Source: Amborella trichopoda (lineage: Eukaryota; Streptophyta; Magnoliopsida; Amborellales; Amborellaceae). From it: a DNA stretch of 64,000 nt. The first letter of the stretch is position 1. Each line of letters starts with the position of its first letter. The notes under the pieces were generated by a model, which did not search any database, was not told the DNA's origin, and saw nothing but the letters and a program-made list of their open reading frames with translations. Made by a program: the position numbers and the translations under genes. Shown here piece by piece: positions 1 through 12,455 of this stretch. The DNA is taken from contig NW_006500340.1 in the NCBI RefSeq assembly GCF_000471905.2, forward strand, positions 3,448,734-3,512,733, in the 5' to 3' direction.

Positions 1-255
1 AAAACAAAGATTTCAAGTTTTGGAAATAATGTATTTTGTAACGCATTTTTGGACCGTCAATTTTTAAGATTTTCAAGTTTTTATAGATCTGCCGATCGAC
101 ACTATTTTTTAAGCTTTAAACTTTATAAATAAATATCAAAATATATTTTAAGGCTATCACAAAGATTTTCAGTATTGCAACCACATTTCTCGACAGTATT
201 TGAAGGTAAGCTCTAATTTGATTATCTAGAGGCTTGGCTCTATACAAACCGCACC
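1..255 (+). repeat. Family A MITE, right part, cut by window start
   Basis: This is the right two thirds of the ~390-bp family A element. It ends in CTCTATACAAACCGCACC at 255, the same right terminus as the copies at 1409-1799 and 33930-34321. The internal landmarks are shared: a 'gaccgtcaattt' block, an 'atagatct' block and a 'ctatcacaaagattttcagtattg' type block. A short (TA)n tract follows at once. The left end lies outside the window. Confidence 0.85.
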
Positions 256-1408
256 TATATATATATATATATATATATAACGCTACAGAACGCCTATATA
301 GTGTTTGAATTTTAATATTTTTTTACAAATCATAATGATCTGAAATTTTGTAGGTTTGTGCGGCATAGTGAGATGCACATGAATAAAATGTCAAACAAAT
401 AATTTGAGTGATGAAAATTATACAAAATATCCTTATAAACTTTCAGGGGTAATTTCATCATTTTATTTTTTGTCTATAATTTTTTTAATATTTTATTTTG
501 GTGCGACTTGGTCATATGTACACACTACCTAAATTTTAGATAAATCTCATTAGTACAATAATTATAAAAATTTAAAATATTACTGGACAACTGTGACCAT
601 GTGATAAATTTTAGACGATAATGAAGTAGTAAAATACTATAAAACTTCACCTATAAACGTACATTACCTTTAAAGTGACTAAACCATTGCTTTGAGAGAG
701 ATTCTAAAGTTCTTTAGTCTCGTGGTTGTTTATTCTAGAGAGAGAAAGAGATTCTAAATTCTTTAATCTTGTAAACTCACACCCATGGCATCGATGCTGC
801 AGGATCAAATCTGATCAGTCTACTCACCCAAAAGAAAAAATCTAAACTTCACATAATTTCAAAACAAAAAGCACAAAAGCTACAAAATGGGGGGAAATGG
901 AGCACAAGGACTACGAGATTCTCATGTGAAACAAAATAAGAAATATTCCCACCTACAACAACAACACAAACAAACAGGTTACAAAGAGAGAGAGATAGAT
1001 GGACATCGGGGGGCGCCTACGTGGCCATTTCCTTAACATGCCTCCCATCGATTCTTCTATTGAGGAGTCCCATTCGACGAATCCTCATCGTTGATCCCCA
1101 TCAAAGGTGGGCAGTCTCTTCTTGCATTTCAAACCGTCCATTTTGTCCACGTGGCATGCAAAGACCTGTATGTACCCGACTAAGATCACACCACTTAAAA
1201 AGTTGGTCAATATTCTACCGCACGTGAAGTTTGGCATCAAAAGGTGCACCTCAGATCTTAAAAAAACAGATGTAGCACCAAAAAATCGGTGAATTTATTC
1301 CATTCACCTCTATGACCATGGATCTCCGGAAAAAAAAAAAAAAAAGAAGTGGATTTTGAACTATCAAATCAATTTATCTGACAAACTTTGTCTTTCACTA
1401 TGTATTGG
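256..1408. other. Intergenic, no gene recognised
   Basis: AT-rich DNA starting with a (TA)n microsatellite (about 256-279). Short open frames near 1021-1290 have no recognisable domain or codon structure. No gene, RNA gene or clear element termini were seen. Confidence 0.5.
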
Positions 1409-1799
1409 AAAAAGTTTATCTAAGGCCGTGGTCCTATACAATCAAACTAAGGTGCATCTCAAAAATTTCATTAGAAGAGGTTGTTTCAATGCCAACAAAT
1501 CTTTAAATTCATCATCTCGATCTCAAGATGCATGGACATGAGAAAGAAATGGATTTCAAGTTTTAGAAATAGTATATCTTATAATGCATTTTTTTACCGT
1601 CAATTTTTTAAAATTTCAAGTGTTCATATATCTGCTCGATCTATCCTATTTTTCAAGCTTTAACTTTTATAAACAGAGATGACAATAAATTTTTAGGCTA
1701 TCACAAAGATTTTCAATATTGAAACATCTTTCGACACGATTTAAAGGTGCCCCTTACTTTGATTGTTTAGGGCCTCGGCCTTATACAAACCACACCTCC
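1409..1799 (+). mobile_element. Family A MITE, full length, with near-perfect 9-bp TSD
   Basis: Starts AAAAAGTTTATC and ends CAAACCACACCTCC, with inverted subterminal repeats around the motif 'ggccgtgg / cctcggcc'. It is flanked by ATGTATTGG (1400-1408) and ATGTATTTG (1800-1808), an 8/9 match that fits a 9-bp target duplication. There is no coding capacity. A non-autonomous Mutator-like element is the best reading of the TSD length. Confidence 0.8.
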
Positions 1800-2623
1800 A
1801 TGTATTTGAGGATTCATCGACTGGAACATGTTACTTTCAGCGCTGCAATGGCCTTCAATCAAAACCCAAAGTAGATTTTTAGGTTATCAGAGAATATTTC
1901 AGTGGCAAAACTACATTTTTTTTTGGTAGAATTTTGAAGTTCTTACCAAACTTAAAGCCACTGCTTACAAAACCCACATCATATACTAAGATAACCTTTC
2001 TTTTCTTTCTTTTATTTATTTTTATATATATTTTTGCTATCCTTTACTAAGATAACGTCAAAATTTTAAGATTACCTTAAATTTTTGCATAAGCAATATG
2101 ATAAATTCTGGTTTTTTGGATACCGTGATATCCAAAATCACCGCCAAATCCTTGTTATATGGGATTGATATGGATAAGCTTTTCTAAATGGTAGCTGATG
2201 ATATTTTTCTTATATCACGAATAAGAGGAAAAGAATAGGTGCGCCCTAGTTGGGTTCTTTGCATTTAGAGGCACGGCATCGAGAAAGAGAGAAGTGAGCT
2301 TCCTGGAAAGAGAGAGCGCAGTTGTTCCTCCTGCAAAGCGAGAAGTTGATTTCTTGCAAAAAAACAAAAAAAAAAGTTGTGTTACGAAGGTTTTGGTGGT
2401 ATTATGTTTTAATGAGTCTCTGTTGTGCTTCCAACGTTCTCTAATTGGATAATGATATAGTTGTGAAGAAGAGATGAATCCCGGAATGGTCTTCTGCGGC
2501 CTCTCATTGGATAATAATATATCTAACGTTCTGTCATTGGATAATGGTCTTCTGCCAGCATGTTGGAGGGTTCCCAGCATCTTCGCAGGGTTTTTCTAAC
2601 GTATTCTCGCAGATTGGGGTGTT
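1800..2623. other. Intergenic / possible LINE 5' leader
   Basis: No gene recognised. The part from about 2200 to 2623 runs directly into the LINE ORF1-like frame and may be its 5' leader. A related short element with 'aggttatcag / aagttcttacc' internal similarity to family A lies around 1860-1960, too decayed to delimit. Confidence 0.35.
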
Positions 2624-3415
2624 TTGGTTTCGCTGAAGCTTAACATGTATCCACTATTCTTTCGAGTGGCTATGGTAAAGGGGGTGGGAAAGAAGTCCAG
2701 GTTTCGGTTCGACCCACTTCTTATTGATCAGGAACCTATTGTCCTAGTTGATGAGGAGTTGCCGGATAACCAGCAGGCTACTGCAATGCTTGAGGATGAA
2801 GCTTCAATGGAAGAAGTGTGTGATGGTGGTTCGATGGTTGTGACTGAGTCAGACTCGCCATTACCGATAAGTATGATTCAAGATGCGCAGTCTCCTTTAT
2901 TGATAACTGACCCGTCTCTTAAACAGGTTCAAAATGTAGGTGGTGATAGGGATTATACATCGATAGTGGGCCAGATGGTGCAGGATTTGGGCATGGATGA
3001 GATGCCCCTTTGTGTGGTTATGGAGGAGATCAGGGTTCGATGTTGGGAGCGTTTGGTGGCTCAACGGGAGAAGGAGGTGCCCAATGATGTCTCGCGGCTT
3101 GAAGGTGGTGCTGATGATGGGGTGACTGCGAAATCACCTGTTCGAGCTCCGGGGTTTGGCAAGAAGAAGAAGAATATGGTTGAATGGGGCTCACGCTCCT
3201 CTGCTAGGCTCCAAGCTAGAGGGATTATCAAATCTACCCCTCGTAGCAAGGATGTGGTTTTTCGTGACCCGAAAATGGTACACCTTGACACCTCCTCTAA
3301 TTCTTCTTTGAGTGTTGCGGATGAGGAAGTGGCTTCGCGCATGGAGGACTTGCACTTTGATTTTGGTCTTGGTAGATCAGGTTCTCCCTCTAATCCTTTC
3401 CCTCCTGAATTTTAA
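2624..3415 (+). pseudogene. LINE ORF1-like open frame (263 aa)
   Basis: An open frame of 263 codons that ends a few bases before the endonuclease domain of a LINE ORF2 starts, which is where ORF1 sits in plant L1-type elements. The protein is acidic in its first half and has a basic patch near residues 180-210 (GKKKKNMVEWGSRSSARLQA). I see no CCHC zinc knuckle and no RRM, so the identification rests on position, not on a domain. It is intact as an open frame but belongs to an element whose ORF2 is broken. It could instead be a host gene fragment; a protein search would settle that. Confidence 0.45.
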
Positions 3416-5960
3416 TTAATTTTATTTCATGGAATATAAGGGGGTTAGGCCACCCCAGTAGGAAGAAAGATGTTAGGTTTCTGGTTGTTAAGTACAAATC
3501 TGTGGTGTTGTTTTTGCAAGAAACTAAGCTCCCAAGTCCCCCCACTGTTTCAGGGGTTCGGGAGATTTGGAGGTTGGGTGTAGTCGGATTTAAGAGGATT
3601 GATGCTATTGGTGCTTTTGGAGGACTGTGGGTCCTTTGGAACCCCACAGTTCTTTCGAATTTTAAAGTTATTTTGGAGACAATTTCTTGTTATTGGGTTT
3701 TTGTGGTCCCAACTCTTACTTCAATTGGGGTATTGTGAATGTTTATGGCCCATCCGTTTTGGTATTGAAAGAAGCCTTTTTATGTGAGTTAAATTCTGTT
3801 ATTCGTTCTTTCGGTTATCCTGTTACAATTGGGGGGGATTTTAATCTCATTCGATGGCCGTGTGAGTGTTTGTCTGGTACTTCTATTAATACATCTATGA
3901 GGTTATTCAATAGATTCATTGAAAACAATTCTCTTTTGAACCCTCCAATTGTGGGTGCGAAATTCACTTGGTCAAATAATAGTTCGGCCAGATTGTCTAT
4001 GTCTAAAATAGATAGATTCTTTCTTTCAATAGAGTGGTTGGACTCTTTTCCTCTCGCTATAGCAATGGCTTTAACTAAGCTTTCTTTGGACCAATGACCC
4101 ATTACGCTCAATACTGGAATGGTAAAGGGTGGCCCAAAACCTTTTAGGTTTGAAGCCGGGTGGTTGGAGGAAAACGAGGTGCTGGAAATTATTAGAACCA
4201 CGTGGGCCAACACGATTGTGGTAGGCTCCCTGGATTTTCAAATGCACAAAAAATTGATTAATATCAAACATAAGTTGATTTTATGGAAGCATGAGAATCA
4301 ATTTAATGTTAAGGCCAAAATTGATAAGGTTTTGGGACGTTTACAAGCGAATGATTGCTCTATTCAGCAGAGTGGTTGTATTTCTCAACAGGTTATCAGC
4401 GACCGTACTTCAAAATATAATGAGTTAAGGGAGCTTCGTAGGGTGGAAGAGATCTATTAGAGGCAAAGATCTAGATCCCACGTACTTAAAGAGGGTGATT
4501 TGAATACAAAGTATTTCCACGCTATTGTTAGTGCTCGTAGAAGACAGAATGACCTTTCTGGCTTCTTTGTGAATATGAAGTTCCATTTATTAGAGTGTAA
4601 TAGAGTTTGTTCTCCAAAGACGGAAGATGGTTTGGGCATAAGAAAAATAAAATTGGTGAATCAGGCATTGCTATGTAAGTGGTGGTGGCATAGCCTATTT
4701 TCAAAGATCAGCTATGGTATAGAGTGCTTGCTTCAAGATATGGGGTTGAGAGAGAAAATATGTGGATTGGGGGTGGTAGAGGTTCTTAGCTCTTGCATAT
4801 GTGGAAGGCTGTGTATAATTGTAGGCCAATTGTGTTTGGTTATTTCAAATGGAGTATGGGGGATGAAAGGAATGTCTCCTTTTGGCATTACAAATGGCTA
4901 GTCGAGTACCCCTTAAAAGTTGCATATCCCGACTTATTTAGGATTGCTACTCAACTAGATGTGACTATTTGGGAGGCCGTTGACCGTAGGGGAGAATTAA
5001 CTTCTTGAAATATTACATTTTCATACAACCGGGTGAGTGAGTTGATTCTTTTGCAGTGGTGTGCCCTTATAGAATTATTGAATGGGGTTTATGTCTCTTA
5101 TAATGCTAAGGATGAGGTGATTTGGGAGATTGAACATGATAGTATTTTCACAGTAAAGTCCTAGTACAGGCTTCTCTTTCATGACCAATGGAGAGCCTCC
5201 TATCGGTGGCTTGCTAAAGTTTGGCAGTGGCCAGTTCTTTATAAAGTTCAGGTCTTTATTTGGTTAGCAGCTCTGAATAATGTTCTCACTACTGACAATC
5301 TTATCAAAAGGGGGAAAATTTTACCTAATGTTTGCCTCCTTTGTAAAGCGGATGAGGAAACTGGTGCTCATCTGTTTATTCATTGCTCATTCACAGTGAG
5401 AATTTGGTTTTGGCTCTTTAACATAGTCGGGGTTTCTATGGTACTCCTTTCGTCACTGGTTGGTGTTATTTCTCAACTTTCCATTCCTCATCTGCCTAAG
5501 ATGGGGAAAATTATTTGGCAGATCGCTAAGGGAATCATCCTTTGGAAAGTTTAGAAAGAGAGAAATAGGCGGACTTTTGAGGGAATTCCTTGCCCTTTTT
5601 GTTTTATTACTCTCTATTTGGACTTCAATTTCTTTACATAAGGAAGGAAAGAATATCGGCAAGGTACACGTAATGGCTAGTCTTGGTAGCCTTTTCTTGT
5701 TTGGGAGACCAGTTACAAGGTTAAGAAGCCTTTGGATGACGCCTCCTGGTGATTGCCTAAAGTTCATTGGGGAATCCAGGTGTTCCAGGTATTGGTGGGG
5801 TGGTGCATGACTCTGCTGCCAATATTATTTTTTTCTTCGCTAGCCCGATTGGAGTTAGAACAGCCAACTATGCTGGGCTTAGTGCCTTGCTGTGTGGGGT
5901 TAAAACATTAGTTGATACATTTCTGGGTTGTTCTTGTATCTGTGAAGGGGATGGTTGAAA
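3416..5960 (+). pseudogene. L1-type LINE ORF2 remnant: endonuclease, zf-RVT, RNase H; RT missing
   Basis: Translation in shifting frames gives the order of a plant L1-type ORF2. An apurinic endonuclease start, ISWNIRGLGHPSRKKD, lies at 3424, followed by LQETKL near 3517 and IGGDFNLIRWP near 3828. The linker KPFRFEAGWLEE (4138) and LKEGDLNTKYFHA (about 4487) follow. Sequence then jumps to KTEDGLGIRKIKLVNQALLCKWWW (4618-4680 region), which normally lies after the reverse transcriptase, so the RT core with its YxDD motif is deleted. The zinc-binding zf-RVT part follows (WLAALNNVLTTDNLIKRG, CLLCKADEETGAHLFIHC, 5260-5395) and then a plant RNase H start, GNPGVPGIGGVVHDS (5769). There are several stops and frameshifts. 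The element cannot be active. The 3' end with poly(A) is not visible here. Confidence 0.85.
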
Positions 5961-8449
5961 AGTTATTACAAAAAGAAATTGCAACATTAAACATTGAACA
6001 AGATGAGATCTACGATGTTAAATCCATATTGTGTAACTTATAGTGAAGATCAGCGTAAATAAAGGCATGAGTCTGAGTGGGAATGGCCTGATGTTATGGT
6101 TGATCACACTTGTGGGTTCGATGCACGACAGCATTGACGAGAGCATGAATGCAAATAAAAGTTGGTGCAACTGATAACCCCAAAGATGATGTCACTGACA
6201 TAGGGGAGTAAACCAAAATCAGTATCAAGATGAGCAAAGAAAATTTTTTCCTATATCCAGATCGACCCCTAGAGTTGGATCATCTCAAGCTAGGAATCAG
6301 ACACCTCCAACTCGGGGAGTTGTTGTCCCTACAACAAAATCTAAGCATCACACAAGTAAACACATAAAGGTATGTGATTTCTTGGTAAATGAAAGTCCTA
6401 AGTTTTCCACTAGAGAGATTGATGTGTTGAAAGACACAAAGGGTCCTAAATCTAATGAGAAACAAGTAGATGCATTTATAGACCAATCTGCTGAAAAAGT
6501 AGAGATAAAAGAAATTCTGCATTGTATTGATATGTTAACTTTGAACATTATTTCTGTTGAAGACAATGTCAGATTTTCAAATGATTTCCTCCTTGTGAGC
6601 ATGAAAGAGCAATCCTTGACTGCAATGAAATGGAATTTGGGATTGGATGAGAAAACCAAGATAGTGGGTTTTTATCAAAGAAAATTGTCAATTGTCTGAC
6701 ATGAACTATCTTTTTTGTCATTAAGTGATGAGACTCCACCTGAATCTTTTAAAGAGGAGGGTGTAACTTTTATCTATTCAGCAACTTATAAAGAAAAAAA
6801 CCAATGATATCTAGATTGTAGTTGATGATTTGGTTATTGTTGGCGCCGGTGGTAGAAATTATATGCTGGTAGAGGTGATGAGAATTATGGTATGAACATG
6901 GAGATACGTGATTGGTTGTCTGTTTCGAAAAAGCCTAATCATGGTGTGTGGAATGGTTGTGATGAATTCGGATGGTTCGGTCGTTTATTGGAACCATTTC
7001 ATAATTGGTGTGAAATTTTTGAAGTATGGTTTCAACAACTTCATTTGTATGGCATATGCTTTTTAATTTTGCTGATTTGGGATGTTCAAGAGATATGGGG
7101 ATGATAAATTGTGGTGGGAGTATGTTGATGTTTGGTCAATGCACTAGAATTAGATTTGATGTTATTTACCAAGAAAAAAAGCCTCCTAGTCAAGTATGGA
7201 AACCATATGATGGCATTTAGCTCATGAAAGAAGTTATTAAATTGTTTGATAATTTTATTAAAAGGTGAATGGAGTTATTATGCATGCACAAGAAGATATG
7301 AGTCATCTCTATGTCAACTTTGTTGGGCTGAACAAATCTTATATGGCCCTACAAGTGAAGGGGCTGGTTTTGCAATCAAAGTCTTGTTGTCCATGGGAAA
7401 TATCATGAAAAGTGCTTACGTAGAGATTTAGAAAATTATTGCAAGAGATAATGATCTTGCTACTGGTAGAAATAACATCTCTATGTGCCATGCACGCTTT
7501 GAAAATTTCTCTTGATGTGTTAAAATTTTTCCTTGGGGAAGCTTGTTAGCTAAGGCACACTAGTATGAGTTTTAAGCATCAACTTTTTGGTTCGAGATGT
7601 GAATGGGAAGGGTTTATTGGATGTGTGCTTGAAGCCCTTGGTGTTGATCAACAAATTATTTGTATACATGCCAGACATATGGTTGGAGAATACATGGAAG
7701 TTATTGATGCTAACTTTCAAGGGGGGAGAACAGAAGCATACAATTTTTCCCTGTTATTATTCTCCATAAAACATGGGCTTAATAATTGCAAAAACCAAAG
7801 ATGGTCATGTGATTTTTATGCTATCATTACAGGGAAAATCTATTCTAGATATTACACAAGGGGAATTCACCCCTTAACGCGTTTTTTAACACGATTGATG
7901 TGATAGTTGGCTATACATGATTTGGCAAAACCATGTCAACTACCTTAAAAGTTGAATGTCTTGGTGCATTTCTTGGTAGTATATCTGCCTTGTGGGAATG
8001 AGATACAATGAAGTGACGAGAATAATGTTTGCCTTGTGGGAATGAGATACAATGAAGTGACGAGAATAATGTTAGATCTACAACAGGAGTTGCAACCTTC
8101 TAAGAAATTAATGACCTAAAACTCAAGGCATGATTATTACAAGAGTTCAAAACAACGAAGAAGCCTCAGACGAAGAAAGCCAGCTAGAAGAAGAAGTTTC
8201 TTTCATAAGGAATCACTTGGCCAATACAATTAGTCAAAGAACATATTCCGTGCACCCATATTTGAATGTGTTTGGATGTTTGTATTGGAATTGGCTAGGT
8301 GGATGGAGAATTTATTCATTCTTTAGAGTGTTCAATCTCATATCATACAAAGAAGATTTGCATAAAGATGTTGGACTTCACCGTCAGCTAGGAAGTCGAT
8401 GATGCTGCAACGAGGGAGGTACGTGAGCTTAAGGAATGATCCTAGAAAT
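5961..8449. other. Unrecognised decayed block with short open frames
   Basis: Several short open plus-strand stretches (for example 6382-6699, 7026-7220 and 7565-7903) are interrupted by stops and do not join into a recognisable protein. Codon-like texture suggests old retroelement or gene debris. I recognise no domain. The block includes an exact 44-bp tandem duplication (listed separately). Confidence 0.3.
7987..8074. repeat. Exact 44-bp tandem duplication
   Basis: The unit beginning GCCTTGTGGGAATGAGATAC at 7987 is repeated from 8031 with a period of 44 bases and no differences that I can see. This is a recent replication-slippage type duplication in the decayed block. Confidence 0.85.
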
Positions 8450-10050
8450 GTCGATCTAAAGCATGGGATAAAGATAGGAAAGAGATCACTAGGGGAGAGA
8501 ATATAGAAAAGTATAGGAAATGGGATTTACATGATTTGGGAAGAGATATTCATGGGAAGTTACATGAGCAGCGAGAGAGACGTGGGCTGTAGATATAGAT
8601 ATGGGCTGTAGATAGAGATAGATACATGGGTTGAAGAGAGAGAGAGAGACGTAGGTTGTAGAGAGAGAGACATTTTCTTTTAGTTTTTTTATTTGGTATT
8701 TAAGATGGTTGACATCCCAATTAAAAGGGATTTGAATATTTTTAGAGAGAGTTTATTTATGAATGAAAAAATATAGCTTTTTTGCTTATTTAAGATTGAA
8801 AGAAGACCGGATGTAATTTTTCGGACTCCTTTTACATCACTAAAGTAGTTAGAAAATCTATTGAAGTTCCCTAAATTACTACTCTTATTATTTCTCTATT
8901 ATCTTCTTTAGAAGTTCAGAGAGAGTGTTACATTAGTGGAAAAAACCTAGTGTTTTTGGGTGAAGTCTCCTTACGGTAATTTTGTTATACAAGGAACCTC
9001 ACATAGAGTTCTTATTTCGATAATTCAAAAGTGGAAAAAAGTTTTTTACTAATAAATTGATATTCAAAATCATTCCACTCTAAATTTTTTACTCTACCAC
9101 CCTAGAAATTCTTCGAAAGCCTCATTGGGATAACTGAATGGGATAAATGGATTTCCTTTAACGAGAGAGCCCAAGGCCTCCTACATAGAAAAGCAAGGAG
9201 TGAGCTTCTCAAAGAGAAAAATGGTGCGACGGTTCGCTCTACTTACAGAGAGGTAGGTTTCTCATAGAGAAGGGGTTTCCAAAAAGATTTTAGGTCATAT
9301 TGTTTTTTAGTGAGACAAAGTCTTAATTGCTATCAATATTGTCGTTCTAGACACTGGTTCAACTTTGGAAAAGAGATGACATATTGACAAACAATTTACA
9401 CTAGGAGAGCTAGTTTAAAGGATTGCTCGATTGAATATTGTTAAGGGTTAGTGAGGTAAATTTGTATCCCAAAATCACGTTATAAGTACCAGCAATATAG
9501 TGAATTTTAGTTTACCATGCCGTGGGCATAATCCCTTTTCTAAAATAACATTTGGACAACGATAGTTATTAAAAGTTGAGGGGTTAAGACCTCCTTTTTT
9601 AAACGATTAGTGGAGGAAGAATTTTAAGGCCTTTGTAAACTGATTGGCGTCGTAGATTAGTCAATAATACTTGCTATTAAGATATTTTTCTTCCAGAAAG
9701 CTTCTATATTAAGAAACATTTTAGAAGGCATGATTTTCAAGATATCTTAAAAGATTTACTTTTTTAAAGACAAGTTTGTTAGCAAGAAATGAATAATTTA
9801 ATACTTTACTTATACTTTTTCGTTAATTTCAAAATACTCATAGAATAACACTTGACTTTGAGTTGGAATATTTAGAATGGGTAGAATTTTAAATAGTTCA
9901 TCTTTTACAGATATTTTGGTAAAAAAAATTTAAAAAATAATCAAATAGAATATTATTTTGTCATTATGCAAGAGGACCTTCTAGAAAAATCTTCGTTTTA
10001 CATGTTTTTCCAAGTAGGTTCCAGACTAATGTACTTGAAAATACACATAG

Positions 10051-10090
<40 letters not shown>
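8450..10090. other. Intergenic, AT-rich, no gene recognised
   Basis: GA-rich stretches near 8560-8670 are followed by AT-rich DNA that ends in an (AT)n microsatellite (about 10056-10089) at the edge of the assembly gap. No coding or RNA gene was recognised. Confidence 0.5.
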
Positions 10091-10601
10091 NNNNNNNNNN
10101 NNNNNNNNNNNNNNNNNNNNNNNNNNNNNNNNNNNNNNNNNNNNNNNNNNNNNNNNNNNNNNNNNNNNNNNNNNNNNNNNNNNNNNNNNNNNNNNNNNNN
10201 NNNNNNNNNNNNNNNNNNNNNNNNNNNNNNNNNNNNNNNNNNNNNNNNNNNNNNNNNNNNNNNNNNNNNNNNNNNNNNNNNNNNNNNNNNNNNNNNNNNN
10301 NNNNNNNNNNNNNNNNNNNNNNNNNNNNNNNNNNNNNNNNNNNNNNNNNNNNNNNNNNNNNNNNNNNNNNNNNNNNNNNNNNNNNNNNNNNNNNNNNNNN
10401 NNNNNNNNNNNNNNNNNNNNNNNNNNNNNNNNNNNNNNNNNNNNNNNNNNNNNNNNNNNNNNNNNNNNNNNNNNNNNNNNNNNNNNNNNNNNNNNNNNNN
10501 NNNNNNNNNNNNNNNNNNNNNNNNNNNNNNNNNNNNNNNNNNNNNNNNNNNNNNNNNNNNNNNNNNNNNNNNNNNNNNNNNNNNNNNNNNNNNNNNNNNN
10601 N
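10091..10601. other. Assembly gap (511 N) between (AT)n tracts
   Basis: An N run bounded on both sides by (TA)n microsatellite, which probably caused the assembly break. Open frames that cross it are artefacts. Confidence 0.98.
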
Positions 10602-10636
<35 letters not shown>

Positions 10637-10811
10637 ATTTTTAAATACCCCAAATTTTTAAACAAATATGAAATAATCACATTCTTTTCTTTCAAACTTT
10701 CTTTTGGCCTGTATAATTTTTACTAAAAAAAATTCACTTTTTTTTTTTGACCAAATATACTTAATACCAATTCTGTTGTCTAGAAGTTTATTGCAATATT
10801 TTAATTATGTA

Positions 10812-11150
10812 TTTATATAAGGCCTAGGCTTTATGGAATTAAAGTAAAGCCTCATCTCGAATCTTTGTTCTGAAAGTACTTTGAATATCAAAAATCTCCA
10901 TAATGGCTTTAAAATCAAATTTTAATTCTTGCAATTAAATTTGAAGCTAAAAAAAGTACACATCTGAATACCTATTTTCAAGGTGAAATAAATTGTTTAG
11001 ATAATGAATTATAATATACACTATTTTGAAAACTTAAAATCCTATTTTTTTCACAATCATAATGATCAAGGCCGACATGATCAATTTGAAGGCCTTCCAA
11101 CACCAAAACTGTAATCTTTGGTGAGTTTTGAGGTGAAGCTTTACCCCTAT
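10812..11150. repeat. Diverged family A relative (subfamily with 'aggctttatgga')
   Basis: Shares the family A layout: a 'ggcctaggctttat' end, an 'aataaattgtttagataatgaattataatatacac' type core, and a 'gatgatcaatttgaagg..ttccaacaccaaaa' block before the other end. It is closest to the copy at 38925-39310. Termini and TSD are not clear. Confidence 0.5.
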
Positions 11151-11278
11151 CAAAAGATTTTCCTTTAATTATTTATAATTTACCCATGCAAACAAGGAAG
11201 AGCTCGGTAGGAGCTCCCAGGCCCTTATGGCCCTCTCATGCTCTCTCTAAACAAGAGTTCTTTACAAGTCCGAAATAG

Positions 11279-11816
11279 AGGTGGCAAAGGGTACGGCTGG
11301 ATCCGGATCTAGACTTCAATAGTATTGGGGTCCAGGTTTTGGACCTGGATCCGATCCGTCGGGTCCAAAAGTTTGATCCATATCCGTATCTATCGGATCT
11401 CGGATTTAGTCTGGTTCATTGCCATCCTCATTATGAGCTTAGTTTTTTTTTTTTGTCTTTTTTCTTACCATCATATACCCATATTATTCGTCAGAAAGTC
11501 ACAATCACCTGCCATTAGATTTCAAACCGTCCGATTTGTCATTTAATAGCAAAAAAATAACTATGAATTATTGTTGTATACAATCTTTAATACACCCAAA
11601 TGAATAGGGCTTGAAGTATTTTATCTCCAACAATTTAAGAGTACGGGTCGGGTCCATCCGGACCAGGACCCATACCCAAATAGTGTTTGGGTCCAAGTTT
11701 TGGACTCGAACTCGACTCTCCCGGGTCCAAATATTGGACCCATACCCGAGCCCATATTTGATAGACCTAACGGGTCATGGGTCGGGTCCTAACAGAGTCC
11801 GGGTCCATTGCCACCG
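11279..11816. repeat. GGGTCC-rich repeat with GTGGCAA / TTGCCACC ends
   Basis: Begins GAGGTGGCAAAGGGTAC and ends GGGTCCATTGCCACC; the interior has many copies of 'gggtcc' and 'gaccca' words. The same type lies at 55781-56227. An internal 'cattgccatcc' at about 11417-11427 suggests that two elements or a nested copy are present. Non-coding and of uncertain class. Confidence 0.55.
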
Positions 11817-12069
11817 ATAGTCCCAATTGCCATCTCTTTTTCTACAAAATTCACATATGACATGTACCCGAATCTGGCTCTCTCTACAAAATAAATACAG
11901 GACATATGCCCGAAACTGGCTCTCTTTCTCTCTCCAAAATACAGATCGGACATGTACGCGAATCTGGTTAGACAAAAGCTAGAAATTGAATGAGTTGTGA
12001 TCACATTGAGATCCAACTAAATGCGTAACCAGTGATGTGGATGTCTCAAACGAAACCCTTGCTTTTAAA

Positions 12070-12455
12070 GGGTGCGGTTTGTATAGAGACTAGGCTCTAA
12101 ACAATCAAATTAGAGCCTACCTTTAAATAGTATCGAGAAATGTAGTTTCAATATTGAAAATCTTTTTGACAACCTTAAAATATATTTTTAAGTTTATTTA
12201 TAAAGTTTAAAACTTAAAACCTAGTATAGATCAAGAGATCTATAAAAACTTGAAAATTGACGGTCCAAAAATGTGTTACAAAATACACTATTTTTAAAAG
12301 TTAAAATCTATTTTTTTCTCATGTCCATGCATCTTTATGTCGAGGTGATCAATTTGAGGATATTTGGCCATCAAAACAACCTCTTCCAGTGAAATTTTGG
12401 AGATAGGCTTGAATTTGATTGTTTAGAGCCTCGGCTCTATACAAAAAATTTTCAA
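12070..12455 (-). mobile_element. Family A MITE, full length, 8-bp TSD
   Basis: Reverse orientation: starts GGGTGCGGTTTGTATAGAG and ends in the AT-rich terminus 'acaaaaaattttcaa'. The inner inverted repeat around 'ggctctaaacaatcaaatt' at the left matches 'aatttgattgtttagagcc' at the right. Flanked by CTTTTAAA on both sides (12062-12069 and 12456-12463). No coding capacity. Confidence 0.85.

Noticed and set aside
2215..2580. Minus-strand 121-aa frame
   Set aside because: Lies opposite the presumed LINE leader, is low in complexity and shows no domain.
9964..10695. Long open frames on both strands through the first N run
   Set aside because: They exist only because N translates without stops; the real sequence is (TA)n and a gap.
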